Assembly: GCA_003116975.1 (NCBI GenBank)
Contig: BGKB01000127.1
Location: forward strand, 1-64,000
Reading direction: 5' to 3'
DNA length: 64,000 nt
Origin: Aurantiochytrium sp. KH105
Taxonomy: Eukaryota > Sar > Bigyra > Thraustochytrida > Thraustochytriidae
A program made the translations under genes and the position numbers. The notes below the pieces were generated by a model. That model made no database searches. It saw nothing but the letters and a program-made list of their open reading frames with translations, and was not told the DNA's origin. Positions 62,564 to 64,000 of this stretch are shown here, piece by piece; position 1 is the stretch's first letter; the number at the start of each line of letters is the position of its first letter.

Positions 62564-64000
62564 TTAGAGCATGGTGAGAAGGTTCTTCATCTCACCGCCC
62601 GTGCTCTCATAGTTTTGCAGGGAAGATCCCCAGTTGGAGCTGGACATTTTGTGCTGGAGCGACTTGGTGGGTCCGCCAAAACTACCCATGTTGGAGTCGA
62701 CCGAAAACAGCTGTGCAAAATCGTTCCCAGAGGACGAGTTAACGCCGCCGACGGATCCCCACGAGTTGTACGCGCGAAGGCCTTTTTGTTGTTGTTGTTG
62801 TTGTTGTCGCTGCTGCTGCTGCTGCTGTTGGTTGGCCCGATTCAGCGGTGGGGCTTCACCGCCAAGAGACGGGGGGAACTCTGGCATATCATTGTTACCA
62901 ACTTGGGCGTTGTTGTTGTTGTTGCTCGAGTTGAAATTGTTGGAGCTGGGGCCGGACTCCATGAGGAATTTGTCGAGCAACATAAAGTTTGGGTCCTGGC
63001 GCTGCTGTTGCTGTTGCTGCTGGGAGTATCCTTGCTGGTACCCTTGCTGTTGCTGCGACATGAGGTTGTCGGCGCCAGCCTCGTTGCCACGGAACATCTC
63101 GCCAATGATTTTCTGCGAGTTGGTCCGCGGGAGCGATCCGATATTACCGAAAGAAGAAGGGTAAGAGGAAAGTTGTGGGCCATTGTTGCTCGAGCCATTG
63201 TTGGCGCCAACGTCAAGATTATCGGCGATTCCGGCCATCCACGAGCTACCGTATTTGCGGAACATGCCCTTTTGCCTGTCGGCGCTCTGTTGCTGGGGTG
63301 GCTGGGGCGCCTGCTGCTGGTAGGACGGCTGCTGCGGCTTGAAGGTTTCAATCCCAAAGTCGGAGAGATAAGACTGGGGAGGCGAGGGTGCACCATAGAC
63401 GGGATTTTGCTGCTGCTGTTGCTGTGGCTGGCTGCCGTACATGCCGTTGGGGTTGCCGCGGTTCGGGTTGGAAATAAGCGCGGCCGTGTGCGGGAGCGAG
63501 GTGGTGGCGATGGGTTGGATCGGCGCTGGGGGAAGATCAGGGACGTCAATGCGGCCAGACTGAATCTGCTCCTCAATGTTCTCGATTTGCTGTACAATGT
63601 CGGGGCGGTTCTGTGTGACCTGAGAGAACCGCTTGCGGACCTGGCCCTTGGAGCGTCCGGGAAGCTGCTTGGAGATCTTGGTCCAGTTGCGACCGAACAT
63701 CATGGCGGCCTGGACGAGGGTGTTGTCCTCGCTTTCGGTCCATCCACGGCTACGTGCCTCCTGGCGCTGCAGACTCTGGTAGCGTGTCTTGACCATGTTC
63801 TCGGTTCGGCCCTCCATGTTTTTGGAGATGAGGGACCAGCGTCCGCCAAACTGAGCGGCGAGCTCAAGGAGGCAGCGATCTTCGGCTGGGGTCCATGGGC
63901 CGCGGTTGATGCTGGGGTCCAGGTTGAGGAACCAGCGCTCACGGCACTGTTTTGCATTGCGGCCATGAATCTGCTGCGAAATGGCCTGCCAGTTGACGGA
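62564..64000 (-). CDS. MYB transcription factor (R2R3/3R type), N-terminus beyond the right edge (478 aa visible)
   Basis: DNA-binding MYB protein cut by the window end; the frame is open through 64000. Visible residues 1-30 are the second half of one MYB repeat (NWQAISQQIHGRNAKQCRER). A full repeat follows (about 34-80, GPWTPAEDRCLLELAAQFGG; RWSLISKNMEGRTENMVKTR) and another (about 86-130, GWTESEDNTLVQAAMMFGRN; WTKISKQLPGRSKGQVRKRF). At the third Trp position these two repeats have Tyr and Phe. At least three repeats therefore exist, as in c-Myb/3R-MYB cell-cycle regulators. The remainder is Gln/Asn-rich (long Q runs and an N run), a probable disordered activation region, ending GGEMKNLLTML. 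Confidence 0.9.
   Translation of the reverse strand, partial: SVNWQAISQQIHGRNAKQCRERWFLNLDPSINRGPWTPAEDRCLLELAAQFGGRWSLISKNMEGRTENMVKTRYQSLQRQEARSRGWTESEDNTLVQAAMMFGRNWTKISKQLPGRSKGQVRKRFSQVTQNRPDIVQQIENIEEQIQSGRIDVPDLPPAPIQPIATTSLPHTAALISNPNRGNPNGMYGSQPQQQQQQNPVYGAPSPPQSYLSDFGIETFKPQQPSYQQQAPQPPQQQSADRQKGMFRKYGSSWMAGIADNLDVGANNGSSNNGPQLSSYPSSFGNIGSLPRTNSQKIIGEMFRGNEAGADNLMSQQQQGYQQGYSQQQQQQQRQDPNFMLLDKFLMESGPSSNNFNSSNNNNNAQVGNNDMPEFPPSLGGEAPPLNRANQQQQQQQRQQQQQQQKGLRAYNSWGSVGGVNSSSGNDFAQLFSVDSNMGSFGGPTKSLQHKMSSSNWGSSLQNYESTGGEMKNLLTML

Overview
The window looks like nuclear DNA of a GC-rich, intron-poor unicellular eukaryote. It has about 20 long single-exon genes, a strong preference for C- or G-ending codons, RNA polymerase III tRNA genes with T-run terminators, one clear 138-bp GT-AG intron, peroxisomal C-terminal AKL signals, and fungal-type two-subunit sulfite reductase. 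The gene set (WDR6, BRO1/ALIX, wax-synthase-like MBOAT, CEMIP-like G8 protein, R1R2R3-type MYB) fits a heterotrophic stramenopile, most probably a thraustochytrid (Labyrinthulomycetes). That placement is inferred from style and gene content; no phylogeny was run.

Layout. 1-2951: no recognisable gene, with an old diverged tandem repeat near the left end. 2952-6230: CEMIP-like G8 surface protein. 6419-6970: three identical tRNA-Leu(CAG) genes. 7708-13014 (-) and 17044-20703 (+): beta and alpha subunits of NADPH sulfite reductase, head to head across 4 kb of simple-repeat-rich spacer. 20704-22003: spacer with a candidate 309-bp MITE and scattered copies of its end motif. 22004-24846: divergent quinone oxidoreductase and HIBCH-type hydrolase. 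25629-29049: tandem pair of peroxisomal acyl-CoA dehydrogenases, the second followed by an expanded 32-bp minisatellite. 30640-39573: O-fucosyltransferase-like protein, rhomboid, BRO1/ALIX protein and SDR. 39700-43519: THUMP/methyltransferase and an acidic-repeat protein. 44960-48264: class I aldolase and a multi-pass membrane protein. 49880-56350: WDR6 (spliced), a TIR-domain protein and a triple-repeat EF-hand protein, all on the minus strand. 57046-61092: wax-synthase-like acyltransferase, a UQCC1-like chaperone carrying a WW domain, and NAD(P)H-hydrate epimerase. 62564-64000: MYB transcription factor running off the right edge.

Connections. The two sulfite reductase genes encode partners of one enzyme and share a paralogous PFOR-like N-terminal module, so the pair probably arose by duplication and may share regulation. 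HIBCH, the two AKL-tailed dehydrogenases and the quinone oxidoreductase form a small acyl-CoA/branched-chain catabolism neighbourhood, although they need not be co-regulated. A recurring local feature is a short C-led tetranucleotide tract (CAAG, CAAA, CAGG) on the sense strand of the 5' leaders of many genes.

Most start codons were placed by protein homology recalled from family knowledge and by local ATG context; 5' UTR introns cannot be excluded.
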